A stretch of 64,000 nucleotides of DNA from Clostridiales bacterium (lineage in GTDB: Bacteria; Bacillota; Clostridia; Christensenellales; Christensenellaceae). The notes under the pieces are model-generated. The model was given only the letters and a program-made list of their open reading frames with translations, had not been told where the DNA came from and made no database searches. Positions 41,779 through 51,546 of this stretch are shown here, one piece after another. Position numbers and translations under genes: made by a program. Within the stretch, counting starts at the first letter, position 1, and each line of letters starts with the position of its first letter. The stretch is from positions 1-64,000 of the forward strand of contig SVGZ01000010.1 in assembly GCA_015056045.1 (NCBI GenBank), read 5' to 3'.

Positions 41779-42723
41779 TTATAGACCAAGGAATAAGGCT
41801 TCAAATCGGCTGAACTGGATCTTCCAAATGTCATTCTCCTTGACGATCTTGACGGGAATATTGATATATTCCATGATCTCGCCGGAAAATCTCAGGTTAT
41901 AATCCGCCAGAACGTAGGCAGTTTGGCCATCATTGGAAACGATACAGTTATGCAGCGTATATGCTTCAAAAGACGGAAGCTGCTCATACATACGCGATAC
42001 GAAAACGCTTTCGTCGATTTTTTCCGTGTTGTTTTCGTCGTAATATGCGATATGGTAATACAGCTCTTCAAAATCTTTGCGCGTCATGGCATCAAAGATC
42101 GTTTTGACGGTATTTTCCGGCGTAAGAATAATATCCGCATTATAACCCAAAGGCTCGAGGAAGCCTTCGCTTTCAAATCCGGCTTCGGAAAGTGTCATGC
42201 GTTCCCCTTTTCCGCTGTCATCTTTATCAATAAGGATCTGTACCCTGGAATATCCGGAAACTTCGATCATGGTGTTGACGATCGAATAAATGGCAAGGCG
42301 TTTATTGACATTCAGATCCCCTTCATCATTCTTAAAATCAAGAAACTCTTTTGATAAAGTAATATTGAGCGTATCGCCGCTGTCGGTAATGCTGATGATC
42401 TCTGTGTTATTATTGATGAGCTGTACATATTCCGACCGGTTGAGGATCCTGCCTTTGATCAGGTCGTTTAAAACGGTGAATTCGATACGTTCGTTGACGG
42501 GGATCGCCAACGCACGGGAATAACCGATAAGCATATCCGTATAGCTGTATTTATAATAGACGGTGACCTGTTTAACGGCGGAATTTGACGCAGCAGAAAG
42601 CGGATTGATTTGAATAGCAATATCGTTTTCTTCTGTTTTTTCCGAAGAAATGCATGAAAATAACATCATAACCGACATAATAAGCGTCATTATGCGAAAT
42701 AAGGGTTTTGTTTTCATTTTCAT
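41779..42723 (-). CDS. GerMN-domain lipoprotein
   Basis: Lipobox MLFSC; DTLNITLSKEFLDF...RLAIYSIVNTMIEVSGYSRVQILID resembles GerMN domain. Confidence 0.7.
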   Translation of the reverse strand: MKMKTKPLFRIMTLIMSVMMLFSCISSEKTEENDIAIQINPLSAASNSAVKQVTVYYKYSYTDMLIGYSRALAIPVNERIEFTVLNDLIKGRILNRSEYVQLINNNTEIISITDSGDTLNITLSKEFLDFKNDEGDLNVNKRLAIYSIVNTMIEVSGYSRVQILIDKDDSGKGERMTLSEAGFESEGFLEPLGYNADIILTPENTVKTIFDAMTRKDFEELYYHIAYYDENNTEKIDESVFVSRMYEQLPSFEAYTLHNCIVSNDGQTAYVLADYNLRFSGEIMEYINIPVKIVKENDIWKIQFSRFEALFLGL

Positions 42724-44183
42724 ACGGTCTTTCCTTTGGAATAAATTTTGGGGATAATAAAGGTAAATTCGGAGCCTTGGCCAAGGCGGCTCTTGACATT
42801 GATTTTTCCGCCATGGATAATGGCGATCGTGTTTGCGATATTGAGGCCAAGGCCTGTTCCGCCGCTTAAACGGGAACGGGCTTTATCAACACGATAAAAA
42901 CGCTCGAAAATATGCTGGAGGTCATCTCTGTCAATGCCGACGCCTGTATCCTGAATAGCGACAAAGGCATTTTCTTCATCTTCAGAGATCGTCACTGTGA
43001 TCTTTCCGCCATCCTTGGTATATTTGATCGCATTATCCGTCAGGTTGCTGATCGCCTGTCTTACCATAACGGCATTGCATTCGGCATGGACGACTTTTGT
43101 TTCGATCAGGTCAAGACTGATATTCTTTTTTTCTGCGATCGGGATGAGCATCATGACGATCTGCGAAATAAGGTCGCCCAAATCGACATTTTCTACTTCG
43201 ATAACATCGGTTTCATCATCCATTTTCGTGATATAGAGCAAATCGTTGATCAGGTTTGTCAAACGGTCGAGCTCTTTATCGATGTCACCGAGAAAATCTT
43301 TTAAAACGGTCGGATCGATCTGTGAATCCTGATATAAAAGAGATTCCACGAGAATTTTCATAGAAGCAAGCGGCGTTTTCAGTTCGTGGGAAGCATTGGA
43401 AACAAACTGATTTCTCTGCTTGTCTACGTTCTGTAGTCTTCGACTCATGGTATTGAATGCCTTGGCGAGCTCGGTCAATTCATTGTTGCCTAAAGGCAAA
43501 ACTCGCGCTTTATAATCGCCATGTGCGATTTTCAAAGAAGCATTACGCAAATCATCGATCGGTCGAGAAATATGATTGGTCAGGTAATACGACAGGATAA
43601 CGATAAGGAGCATTGCTGCACCAAAGATCATGAGATAACCTTGTGCAGTAGCCTGCGTTTGGCTGACGATATCCTGTATGCTTTGCGAAACTAAAACAGC
43701 GCCTATGATTCTGGAATCGCGGATAATGGCAGAAGTAAAATAGACAGCCCAGAAAGGTGTGTCTGTTTGGTCTGTGATCTGATGATAGCCGTAGGAGTCT
43801 GCTTTTGTTCCGGTCAAAACCTCCAACAGTTCACGTGACTGAACAACGCTGCCGTTCAAAGCGGAAAAGCTGTCCATCTGCACGACTGCGGCTTCATTGA
43901 CGATGATGATGCGGCAAGATAATTCCTGCCCATGTTCGACGATTTTGTTATATAAAGACCGTGCATTTCCGAGAGCAAGGTCCTGTGAGACTTCATTGGA
44001 AAGTTCACCTGTTTCCATAGACATTGTGGTGATCTTTTCGGAAAGCAGTTCACTTTCGGTCATGCGAATAGAGATCAGTGCAATAACAAAAAACGCGACC
44101 GCCATCAGACATACATATATGATAATAAACCTCCAGCGTATGGAGGTTTTCAGTTTATTTATTTGCGAAATAATAGCCAACAC
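42720..44183 (-). CDS. HAMP-domain sensor histidine kinase
   Basis: HAMP LTNHISRPIDDLRNASLKIAHGDYKARV, H-box NASHELKTPLASMKIL, N-box AISNLTDNAIKYT, GTGLGLNIANTI. Confidence 0.95.
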   Translation of the reverse strand: MLAIISQINKLKTSIRWRFIIIYVCLMAVAFFVIALISIRMTESELLSEKITTMSMETGELSNEVSQDLALGNARSLYNKIVEHGQELSCRIIIVNEAAVVQMDSFSALNGSVVQSRELLEVLTGTKADSYGYHQITDQTDTPFWAVYFTSAIIRDSRIIGAVLVSQSIQDIVSQTQATAQGYLMIFGAAMLLIVILSYYLTNHISRPIDDLRNASLKIAHGDYKARVLPLGNNELTELAKAFNTMSRRLQNVDKQRNQFVSNASHELKTPLASMKILVESLLYQDSQIDPTVLKDFLGDIDKELDRLTNLINDLLYITKMDDETDVIEVENVDLGDLISQIVMMLIPIAEKKNISLDLIETKVVHAECNAVMVRQAISNLTDNAIKYTKDGGKITVTISEDEENAFVAIQDTGVGIDRDDLQHIFERFYRVDKARSRLSGGTGLGLNIANTIAIIHGGKINVKSRLGQGSEFTFIIPKIYSKGKTV

Positions 44184-44841
44184 CCCACTTTGTCAGGATG
44201 TACTCCGGTCTTGCCGGGTTTTGTTCGATCTTTTCTCTTAATCTGCGGATATGGACATCGACAACACGGAGGTCGCCCTGATGCTTCCAGATAATATCGA
44301 GAATGCTTTCTCTGTCGTAAACTTTGCCTTTATTTGTAATGAAAAGGTACAGAAGATCAAATTCTTTAGCAGTAAGGTTGATCTCATCGCCGCTGATCGT
44401 TACGCTGCGGTTTGCCGCATCGACAAGCATATCTCCTGCACGAATGGCATCACTGTTGTTTTTGATGCGAAGGTTATCTGCACGGCGCAAGATCGTCTTG
44501 ATCCTCGCTTTGAGTTCAAGCACATTGAAAGGCTTTGTCATATAATCATCTGCACCGTATTCGAGGCCCATGATCTTATCCATATCGGCATCTTTTGCGG
44601 AAAGCATGATGATCGGGACATCGGAAACCAGTCTTACCCTTTGGCAGACTTCCATACCATCGATCTTTGGCAGCATGAGGTCAAGCAAGATAAGATCGTA
44701 TTTTTCCGATTCAAATTTTTCGAGTGCTTCTTCACCGTCATAAGCGACATCGATCTCATAACCTTCCTGTTGTTCAAGGTTAAAGCGAAGTCCTTTGACG
44801 AGAGTTGGTTCATCATCGACGATCAAAATTCGTTTTGCCAT
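44155..44841 (-). CDS. OmpR-family response regulator
   Basis: ILIVDDEPTLVKGL, LILLDLMLPKIDGMEV, winged-helix C-terminus. Confidence 0.96.
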   Translation of the reverse strand: MAKRILIVDDEPTLVKGLRFNLEQQEGYEIDVAYDGEEALEKFESEKYDLILLDLMLPKIDGMEVCQRVRLVSDVPIIMLSAKDADMDKIMGLEYGADDYMTKPFNVLELKARIKTILRRADNLRIKNNSDAIRAGDMLVDAANRSVTISGDEINLTAKEFDLLYLFITNKGKVYDRESILDIIWKHQGDLRVVDVHIRRLREKIEQNPARPEYILTKWGVGYYFANK

Positions 44842-44853
44842 AAATTTTACCTC

Positions 44854-45810
44854 TTATGCTTTTAAAAGCTTTACAATGAGTGAACAGATAATAAGAGCGC
44901 TTTGCCTGTCTGCCTTAATGATGAAGCCCTTATTTGATTTTTGGATTTCGGCTTTGCCGTTATTTTTGCTGATGATCTTTGCGGTCGCTTCCGTTAAAAA
45001 CTCCGCCTTGCTGCCGCTGAAATTGAAGATATATTTTTCCTCGGAACTATCCAGCACTTGGTTCAAGGTATTTTTTAAATCGTCTGTTGCGTCGGTATTG
45101 ATGGCAACTTCACAAGCGGCTTTCTTGTTTTCCAATACGATGAGGTTTTCTTTTGCTTCGGGTTTGATATTGCCAAGGACAGTCGCCTCTTTTTTATCAT
45201 TGCTGAGCGCATCTTTGGATGGCTGTTTGCTGCTGCCAAAGATCTCTGTTCTGGAAACAGGTTTCGCTTCCGGTTTCTTTTCTTCTTCAACAACAGGTGT
45301 TTCTTTCGGTTTTTTGAGGCTGATAACAAATGCGATAAGAGCCACTAAGGTCAGCGCGGCAAGTGCACAGCTGATGATGATTCCGGCTGTTGTATGCAGA
45401 AACAGCATGGTATAGCCAAGATACGGAACAGAAAGAAAAGCTTTTCCAAGAAGTGCTTCTTCATGGATGGAAACGATGATGTTCCCTTCTCCATCGCACA
45501 TCTGCACAGTATCTTCGGTCTTTCCGTAATAATACAGAATATCGATTCCTTTTTCGGTTTTATAGGCATAAGCTTCTTTTTCTTTTAATGCGGCTTCACC
45601 GATCAAAACGACACTGCCTTTTTCGATCGGGATCGTTTCGCCCATATAGGCAGCGAGTCGATATCCGGCGATCTCTGCCGTCATTCCCGCTTCACCGGTA
45701 AAAGCGGCAAAAACGGAAAATGCCGATACCATGATCAGCAGCAAGGTCATTAAGGATAAAAAGAAAGATTTTAAAAAGCTTCTTTTTGCAGGCATATTGC
45801 ACCTCTGCAA
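44854..45810 (-). CDS. Membrane protein with SipW-like signal peptidase I fold (apparently catalytically degenerate) and uncharacterised C-terminal domain
   Basis: GYRLAAYMGETIPIEKGSVVLI and LLGKAFLSVPYLGYTMLFLHTTAG align by eye with S26B motifs (SGSMEPT...GS; IGKVVFSIPYLGY..FLxTPxG), catalytic Ser position is Tyr. Confidence 0.6.
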   Translation of the reverse strand: MQRCNMPAKRSFLKSFFLSLMTLLLIMVSAFSVFAAFTGEAGMTAEIAGYRLAAYMGETIPIEKGSVVLIGEAALKEKEAYAYKTEKGIDILYYYGKTEDTVQMCDGEGNIIVSIHEEALLGKAFLSVPYLGYTMLFLHTTAGIIISCALAALTLVALIAFVISLKKPKETPVVEEEKKPEAKPVSRTEIFGSSKQPSKDALSNDKKEATVLGNIKPEAKENLIVLENKKAACEVAINTDATDDLKNTLNQVLDSSEEKYIFNFSGSKAEFLTEATAKIISKNNGKAEIQKSNKGFIIKADRQSALIICSLIVKLLKA

Positions 45811-45866
45811 CGTATATTTTTTTAATTATACCATTTTTATGGGAAAAATTGCAACCGATAGGCGGC

Positions 45867-46442
45867 TTATTCGTTTAATTCATCGAGAGAAAGTGAATAT
45901 CCGGGCATGCATTTTTCCATAAAATAGCGAACGGAATCGAGATCGATCGCATCGATACTCGATTTTATATTATTGGCGGCCTTTTCAAATTCATGGTTGC
46001 CGCTGCGAAGCTCTTCCATGCACTTGATATAAGCACAGATACGGTCTGCAGCTTTGACATAAATATACTCTTCAGCTTCTTCATGGAAAATCAGTGATGA
46101 ATACTCTTCCTGCAATTCTACGGGAAGCATTCTGATCAGCTTTTCAAGACAGTTTTCCTCAACGAGCAGAAGTGCATTTTTCAGTTCGGGGCTGAAATAT
46201 TTGATCGGCGTTGCGATGTCACCGGTAAAGACTTCGCCGGCTTCATGGAAAAGCGCAAGCTTCATGACGATATTTTCATCGATATTTTTTCCGAAAATTT
46301 TGTTTTCGATCAAAACAAGCGCATGCGCGATCACAGCAACATCAAAAGAATGTTCTTTAATGTTTTCATCCTGCGTATTGCGCATGAGACCCCATCTTTT
46401 GATATTTTTCATTCGTGAAAGATAAGCAAAAAAATTATACAT
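45867..46442 (-). CDS. HD-domain 5'-deoxynucleotidase (YfbR-like)
   Basis: RWGLMRNTQDENIKEHSFDVAVIAHAL, LFHEAGEVFTGDIATPIKYF. Confidence 0.88.
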   Translation of the reverse strand: MYNFFAYLSRMKNIKRWGLMRNTQDENIKEHSFDVAVIAHALVLIENKIFGKNIDENIVMKLALFHEAGEVFTGDIATPIKYFSPELKNALLLVEENCLEKLIRMLPVELQEEYSSLIFHEEAEEYIYVKAADRICAYIKCMEELRSGNHEFEKAANNIKSSIDAIDLDSVRYFMEKCMPGYSLSLDELNE

Positions 46443-46509
46443 AATGACTCCCTCATTTGTTCTGTTTATCGATTTCGAGGCATATATTATTTACAGGAAA
46501 GGTTGGATT

Positions 46510-47058
46510 ATGGAACGAAGAAGAAAAGAAAAAGTGAATAAAACAGCGATATTTGTCTGTGCGGCATTATTTATCATCTCGGCAGGTCTGTTTTTCCTGA
46601 TCGGACAAAATAACAATGAAGATGCGATCTCCGTTTTTTCTGCCGCGGTGGATTATGGTGAAATCACACCGATCGTACGTGATGCTTATTCCGGAAAAGT
46701 CATCGTAGGTGCAGAAATTGTTTTCCCGGAATATGATCTGTATTATACGACCGACGAAAAAGGCAGCTGCGGAAAGATAAGCCTTCCCATCAGGAGCAGT
46801 AAAAAATATCAGGAAATATTTATGAAGCCTTTCGGCGAAACGGACATCCTCATTTATGCGGATGGATATTTGCCGACGGCGCTTTTCGGGCTGCAGTTTT
46901 CACCGGAAAATCCGCGTGAGATCGAGCTTTTGATCGTTCCGGAAACAAGAAGTGATCTTTCGGGAAGCATTTTGTTAACTGAAGCACCTTACCGTGAATG
47001 GGCAGAAGCTTATATCGAAGAATTTCGCCCTTCAAAAAGCTCTCTGACAAATTCATAG
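46510..47058 (+). CDS. Membrane-anchored protein with carboxypeptidase-regulatory-like extracellular domain; start likely MERRRKEK
   Basis: N-terminal TM; VRDAYSGKVIVGAEIVFPEYDLYYTTDEKGSC; terminal EWAEAYIEEFRPSKSSLTNS. Confidence 0.7.
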   Translation: MERRRKEKVNKTAIFVCAALFIISAGLFFLIGQNNNEDAISVFSAAVDYGEITPIVRDAYSGKVIVGAEIVFPEYDLYYTTDEKGSCGKISLPIRSSKKYQEIFMKPFGETDILIYADGYLPTALFGLQFSPENPREIELLIVPETRSDLSGSILLTEAPYREWAEAYIEEFRPSKSSLTNS

Positions 47059-47834
47059 GAATTCTTCATATCTTCGTCGCTTTCAAAATCCTTTGCATAG
47101 ACTTCGATGATAACATTGCCGTCGTAATTCTGCTTCTGAAGAAGTGTTTTCAGATTTCCGAGATCATAATTGCCTTTTCCGGGCATGCAGGTCGAAACAT
47201 TTTTGCCTTCGATTTCAAGACCGCAGATATGGACATTGCAAAGGCGTTCACCCATATAGGCGATATAATCTTCAACTGTTCTGCCGGATAATTGCGCCTG
47301 TTTGATATCAAGATTGAAGTGCAGATTGGGATTTTTTGTTTCGTTGAGCAATCTTTCGGCAAATTCGGGGTAAGCATACCAACACCAATAGACGTTTTCA
47401 TAGGCGAAGCTGATGCCGTAATCCGCTGCGATCGTAGAAATGAGGTCAACATTTTTGCCGACATTTTTGAAATTGAGCTGATTTGCGGCAAGCGGCTTCA
47501 GAAACATTCCGCCGTGAAAGATATAATATTTTGCGCCGAGTCTTGAAGCTGCACGGAGAACTTTGCGGTACATATTTCTGGAATCTTCCGCTGCACGCGC
47601 ATAAGTGGAAAAAAGCTGCAGCTCATACTGCATACCGACGGGATGAACGGAATCGATAGAAATACCGTTTTTATCCGCTCTTTCACGCAGCATGGAAGTA
47701 AATCCATCTTCATATTCCGAAGGTGCATTGAGGAAAACCTCTGCATGGGATGCACCTGCTTTTTTTATTGCTTCAAATGTATCTTCAACGAGCAGTTTGC
47801 CGAAATAACACGCTGTTGAAATGCCTGCTTTCAT
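47010..47834 (-). CDS. Sugar phosphate isomerase/epimerase-like TIM barrel protein
   Basis: MKAGISTACYFGKLLVEDTFEAIKKAGASHAEVFL, YYIFHGGMF, LHFNLDIKQAQLSG. Confidence 0.88.
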   Translation of the reverse strand: MKAGISTACYFGKLLVEDTFEAIKKAGASHAEVFLNAPSEYEDGFTSMLRERADKNGISIDSVHPVGMQYELQLFSTYARAAEDSRNMYRKVLRAASRLGAKYYIFHGGMFLKPLAANQLNFKNVGKNVDLISTIAADYGISFAYENVYWCWYAYPEFAERLLNETKNPNLHFNLDIKQAQLSGRTVEDYIAYMGERLCNVHICGLEIEGKNVSTCMPGKGNYDLGNLKTLLQKQNYDGNVIIEVYAKDFESDEDMKNSYEFVRELFEGRNSSI

Positions 47835-47970
47835 GTCTGAACTCCTGTTTCAAATTCTTTTCTTATTATAGCATTTTCTGTGAAAAAACAAAACTTTTAT
47901 CTTAGCGTTGACGATGTTCCTTTTGTCGGATAAAATCGGAATATGGACAATCCTTAACGGAGATAAAAGA

Positions 47971-49068
47971 ATGAAAAAGCTGCTTAAAAGATCTCTATAC
48001 TTTCTGCTGCCGCTTGCGGCATATATTTTATATGAACTTTGCCATCAAAACCCTTATTTGACGGAAAAAATCTATTCTTCGCAAGTCTATCCCGTTCTTT
48101 CGGGGATCTTTTCGTATATGGCAAAATATCTTCCCTTTTCTCTTGCGGAATTCATGCTCTATGCGGCGGTGATATTTGCCGTTATTTTTGTGGTGTATAT
48201 TTTTGCCGCTCTGTTCCGTAAAAACGATTTTAAAGACAAAATTTATCATTTCTGTTATCGCCTGCAGACACTCGCCATTATTTGCAGCTGTCTTTATGGA
48301 TCTTTTGTCCTTTTCTGGAGCCTGAATTACGCAAGAATGCCGCTTGTTACGCATATGGGATATGAAGCTTCTCTGTATTCCGCGGAGGAACTTGGGAATC
48401 TGACGTTTAAGCTGATCGATCGTGCAAATGAAATGCGGCAAATAGTCAGCGAAGACGAAAACGGATGCTTTATCATGCAGACCGATAAAAAAGAAAGCAT
48501 GGAAAAGGCGGATGATATTTTCGAAAACAACGCACTTCCCTTTATGAAAGAAGGCGGCGTTGCTAGTGTAAAAACACATACTGTGCCTAAACTGCTCTCT
48601 TACGGCAACATTCAGGGAATTTACTCACCTTTTACTTTTGAACCGAATGTTAATACCGATATGCCCGATCTGTATTTTGGGGCATCCTGCTGCCATGAAT
48701 ATGCGCACTTCAAAGGCTTCTGCAGGGAAGATGAAGCGGAATTTATTGCCTTTTATGTCTGTTATATGAGCGATGATATCGATTTCCGCTATTCAGGAAC
48801 GATGACAGCGCTGATCCATGCACTTTCTGCGCTCAGAAAGGCAGATAACGAAAGGTATCTGCAAGCGAGAGAAATGATTTGCGACGGTATCTGGCGTGAT
48901 TTTTCACAGCACAACCTTTATTGGGATGAATTTGAAGGAAAAGTCGAAGAAGTTTCCGAAGCGATCAACGATAACTACTTAAAATCAAACAAGCAGGAAA
49001 GCGGCGTCAAAAGTTACGGACGCATGCTTGATATCCTGCTTGCCATGGATAGAGCCGGTGATTTTTAA
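47971..49068 (+). CDS. DUF3810-family membrane protein with HExxH-type motif
   Basis: Three N-terminal TMs; FGASCCHEYAHFKGFCREDEAEFIAFYVC. Confidence 0.85.
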   Translation: MKKLLKRSLYFLLPLAAYILYELCHQNPYLTEKIYSSQVYPVLSGIFSYMAKYLPFSLAEFMLYAAVIFAVIFVVYIFAALFRKNDFKDKIYHFCYRLQTLAIICSCLYGSFVLFWSLNYARMPLVTHMGYEASLYSAEELGNLTFKLIDRANEMRQIVSEDENGCFIMQTDKKESMEKADDIFENNALPFMKEGGVASVKTHTVPKLLSYGNIQGIYSPFTFEPNVNTDMPDLYFGASCCHEYAHFKGFCREDEAEFIAFYVCYMSDDIDFRYSGTMTALIHALSALRKADNERYLQAREMICDGIWRDFSQHNLYWDEFEGKVEEVSEAINDNYLKSNKQESGVKSYGRMLDILLAMDRAGDF

Positions 49069-49985
49069 TTTTTAACAACAAATTCTTTGATCATTTGGAA
49101 TGCATCCGCTTTGACGGCAGGTTCATTTAAAATTTCATGCCGCATTTCGGGGAAGATTACGGATAAGACAGATTCTTGTCCGTATTTTTTATAGTTTTCT
49201 GCCGTTTTTTCGGAAGCTTTCCCTCCTTTACCTGCACATGGGTCAAGCTCGCCTGCGAAGATGAAAATGGGCTTCTTTTTGTCTTTCAGGCTGTAAAACT
49301 CTTCCGTACAGGATTTTCTTGTTGCCCACATCATTTCGGCGATGTATTCCGCAGAAACGACATACCCGCAAAGCGGATCATCAAGATAACGCTGAATAAC
49401 ACCTTCATCTGTACAGATAAAATCCGAAGGTGTTTTTGTTTTGCCGATCCTGCTGTTCAGAGTACCGAAAAGCAAGGTATGCACAAATTTGCTCGGCTTT
49501 TTATTGTTCTTTCTGAAAAGCGATGCGATCATATGCACGAGCGCAGGTTCAAGAAAACCGAGGTCGGCTGTTCCCGAAAGAATAAGACCTTTGAAGGATT
49601 CTTCCTGCTGTTTCATAAAGAGCCTTGCCAGATAGCTGCCCATACTGTGCCCGAAAAGGTAAAAATCTTTATCCGGATATGCAGTTTTGACGGTATTCAG
49701 GAAAACTTCCATATCGGAAAGCAGCTGCAGAAAACCGCCTTTGCCTTCTTCGAGGAAAAAGCCGAATTCACCATTTTCGTTGAGGCTTAACCCATGATTG
49801 CGGTAATCATGCATGAAAAATGCTATGCCGTTTTCCGCAAGATATTCGCCGAATTCGTCGTATCTTGCGCTGTGTTCGATCGAACCGTGGCAGCCGATAA
49901 GGATCGCTTTTATTTCATTTTGCGGAAGCCATTTGCGTGCTTTTAATTTCCTGCCGTCATTTGCCGTGAATGCAAAAATTTCCAT
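49065..49985 (-). CDS. Alpha/beta hydrolase (monoacylglycerol lipase-like)
   Basis: AILIGCHGSIEHSARYDEFGEYLAENGIAFFMHDYRNHGLS, LFGHSMGSYLARLF. Confidence 0.9.
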   Translation of the reverse strand: MEIFAFTANDGRKLKARKWLPQNEIKAILIGCHGSIEHSARYDEFGEYLAENGIAFFMHDYRNHGLSLNENGEFGFFLEEGKGGFLQLLSDMEVFLNTVKTAYPDKDFYLFGHSMGSYLARLFMKQQEESFKGLILSGTADLGFLEPALVHMIASLFRKNNKKPSKFVHTLLFGTLNSRIGKTKTPSDFICTDEGVIQRYLDDPLCGYVVSAEYIAEMMWATRKSCTEEFYSLKDKKKPIFIFAGELDPCAGKGGKASEKTAENYKKYGQESVLSVIFPEMRHEILNEPAVKADAFQMIKEFVVKN

Positions 49986-49994
49986 GACTACTCC

Positions 49995-50462
49995 TTATTT
50001 GATAAGATCTGCGTACTGTGCATTTGCTGCTTTTAAAAGATCGTCGGGCAGAAGCTTTAACTGCATACCGATTTTTCCGGCACTGACGACCATATGGTCG
50101 AGCAGAATCGCACTTTCATCGATAAAAGCAGGAAAATCTTTTTTCATGCCGATCGCTGTGCAGCCTCCGCGGACATAACCCGTAACAGGTGTGAGCTTGG
50201 AAAGCGGAAGCATGGTGATTTCTTTTGTTCCTGCGGCACGTGCGGCTTTTTTCATATCAAGTTCTTCCGCAACGGGAATGATGAACACATAAAAATCCCT
50301 TGGGCCGCCTTGCGCAACGAGTGTTTTATAAACATTTTCGGGATTTTCGCCGATTTTCCCTGCAACGGTTACGCCATCAAGCGCTGTTTTTGCTTCATAC
50401 AGCAGCACCTCAAAAGGGATATTTGCCGTTTCCAAAATGCGCATAGCATTTGTTTTGATCAT
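49995..50462 (-). CDS. Cys-tRNA(Pro) deacylase (YbaK/EbsC family)
   Basis: NPENVYKTLVAQGGPRDFYVFIIPVAEELDMKKAARAAGTKEITMLPLSKLTPVTGYVRGGCTAIGMKK. Confidence 0.94.
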   Translation of the reverse strand: MIKTNAMRILETANIPFEVLLYEAKTALDGVTVAGKIGENPENVYKTLVAQGGPRDFYVFIIPVAEELDMKKAARAAGTKEITMLPLSKLTPVTGYVRGGCTAIGMKKDFPAFIDESAILLDHMVVSAGKIGMQLKLLPDDLLKAANAQYADLIK

Positions 50463-51337
50463 TTTTCGACTCCTGTTAAATCAAAATCGGGGGTAAAGCT
50501 GCTTTCTGCACTGCCTTTTTCCTGAAAATAGATCTGTTTGATACCGATTATTTCAGCATATTCGGCAACTTTATCGTATTCAAAGCTTGTCAGACGTCGA
50601 TTCAGCTCAGAATAAGGAAGTTTTTCTTTTCTCGGAGTATATTGCCGCATCAGGCTGATACGGACATCTTCGGGTACATTTTCCTTTATCCAGTCAAGAA
50701 TGTGCATACTGTCTTCTCTATGCCCCGGAAGAACAAGATGGCGGATAATGACGCCTTTTTGCATCATGCCATCGCTGTCGTATTCGGCTTTTCCTGTTTG
50801 CCTGATCATTTCCAAAATAGCTGCCGATGCTGTTTCAAAATAATCGGCAGCACCCGAAAATTTTCCCGAAAGCTCCGGCGAAAAATACTTCAGATCGGGA
50901 AGATAGATATCGATAAGACCTTCGAGCGATTGTATTACCTCAAGCTTTTCGTAACCGCCGCAGTTATAGACAACGGGAATATGGAGTTTTGCCTTTTCGA
51001 TTGCTTCGGGCAAGAGATGCGCATAGTGCGTAGCTGTGACAAGATTGATATTATGTGCGCCCTGATCCTCGAGCATTTTCATCATATCCGCAACTTCGGC
51101 GACGCTGACTTTTTTGCCGAAATGTTTCTGGCTGATCTCATGATTTTGGCAAAAGATACAGCGAAGTGAACACCCCGAAAAAAAGATCGTTCCCGAGCCG
51201 TTTTTGCCGCTGATGCAGGGTTCTTCCCAAAAATGCAGAGCCGCTCTGGCAACGACGGCATCTTTTGGCATACCGCAGTAGCCGAATGTATTTTCTCTGT
51301 CTACACCGCACATACGCGGGCAATCATAGCATTTCAT
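50459..51337 (-). CDS. Radical SAM protein (PflA-like/YgiQ-unrelated, pyruvate formate-lyase activating enzyme-like)
   Basis: CxxxCxxC motif CSLRCIFCQNHEIS plus N-terminal Cys-rich MKCYDCPRMCGVDR. Confidence 0.9.
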   Translation of the reverse strand: MKCYDCPRMCGVDRENTFGYCGMPKDAVVARAALHFWEEPCISGKNGSGTIFFSGCSLRCIFCQNHEISQKHFGKKVSVAEVADMMKMLEDQGAHNINLVTATHYAHLLPEAIEKAKLHIPVVYNCGGYEKLEVIQSLEGLIDIYLPDLKYFSPELSGKFSGAADYFETASAAILEMIRQTGKAEYDSDGMMQKGVIIRHLVLPGHREDSMHILDWIKENVPEDVRISLMRQYTPRKEKLPYSELNRRLTSFEYDKVAEYAEIIGIKQIYFQEKGSAESSFTPDFDLTGVEK

Positions 51338-51534
51338 TTTTCGATAAAAAGCCTTTCCATCAGGTTTTTGATTTTCTTTTTTCTGGCTTTTTCAAGGCTC
51401 TTATTGCGCATGATCTCGTAAACTGCGCCTTCTTCCGCATCGGGAAAAAGCGAAAGCGGCAAATGCAGCATACTGCCATCTTCCGTTTCTGCAACAGCAA
51501 TATTGTCATGGATCCTGTCAATCGTCAATTTCAT
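51334..51534 (-). CDS. DUF3006-family small protein
   Basis: MKLTIDRIHDNIAVAETEDGSMLHLPLSLFPDAEEGAVYEI. Confidence 0.8.
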   Translation of the reverse strand: MKLTIDRIHDNIAVAETEDGSMLHLPLSLFPDAEEGAVYEIMRNKSLEKARKKKIKNLMERLFIEK

Positions 51535-51546
51535 CTGTATTCTCCT

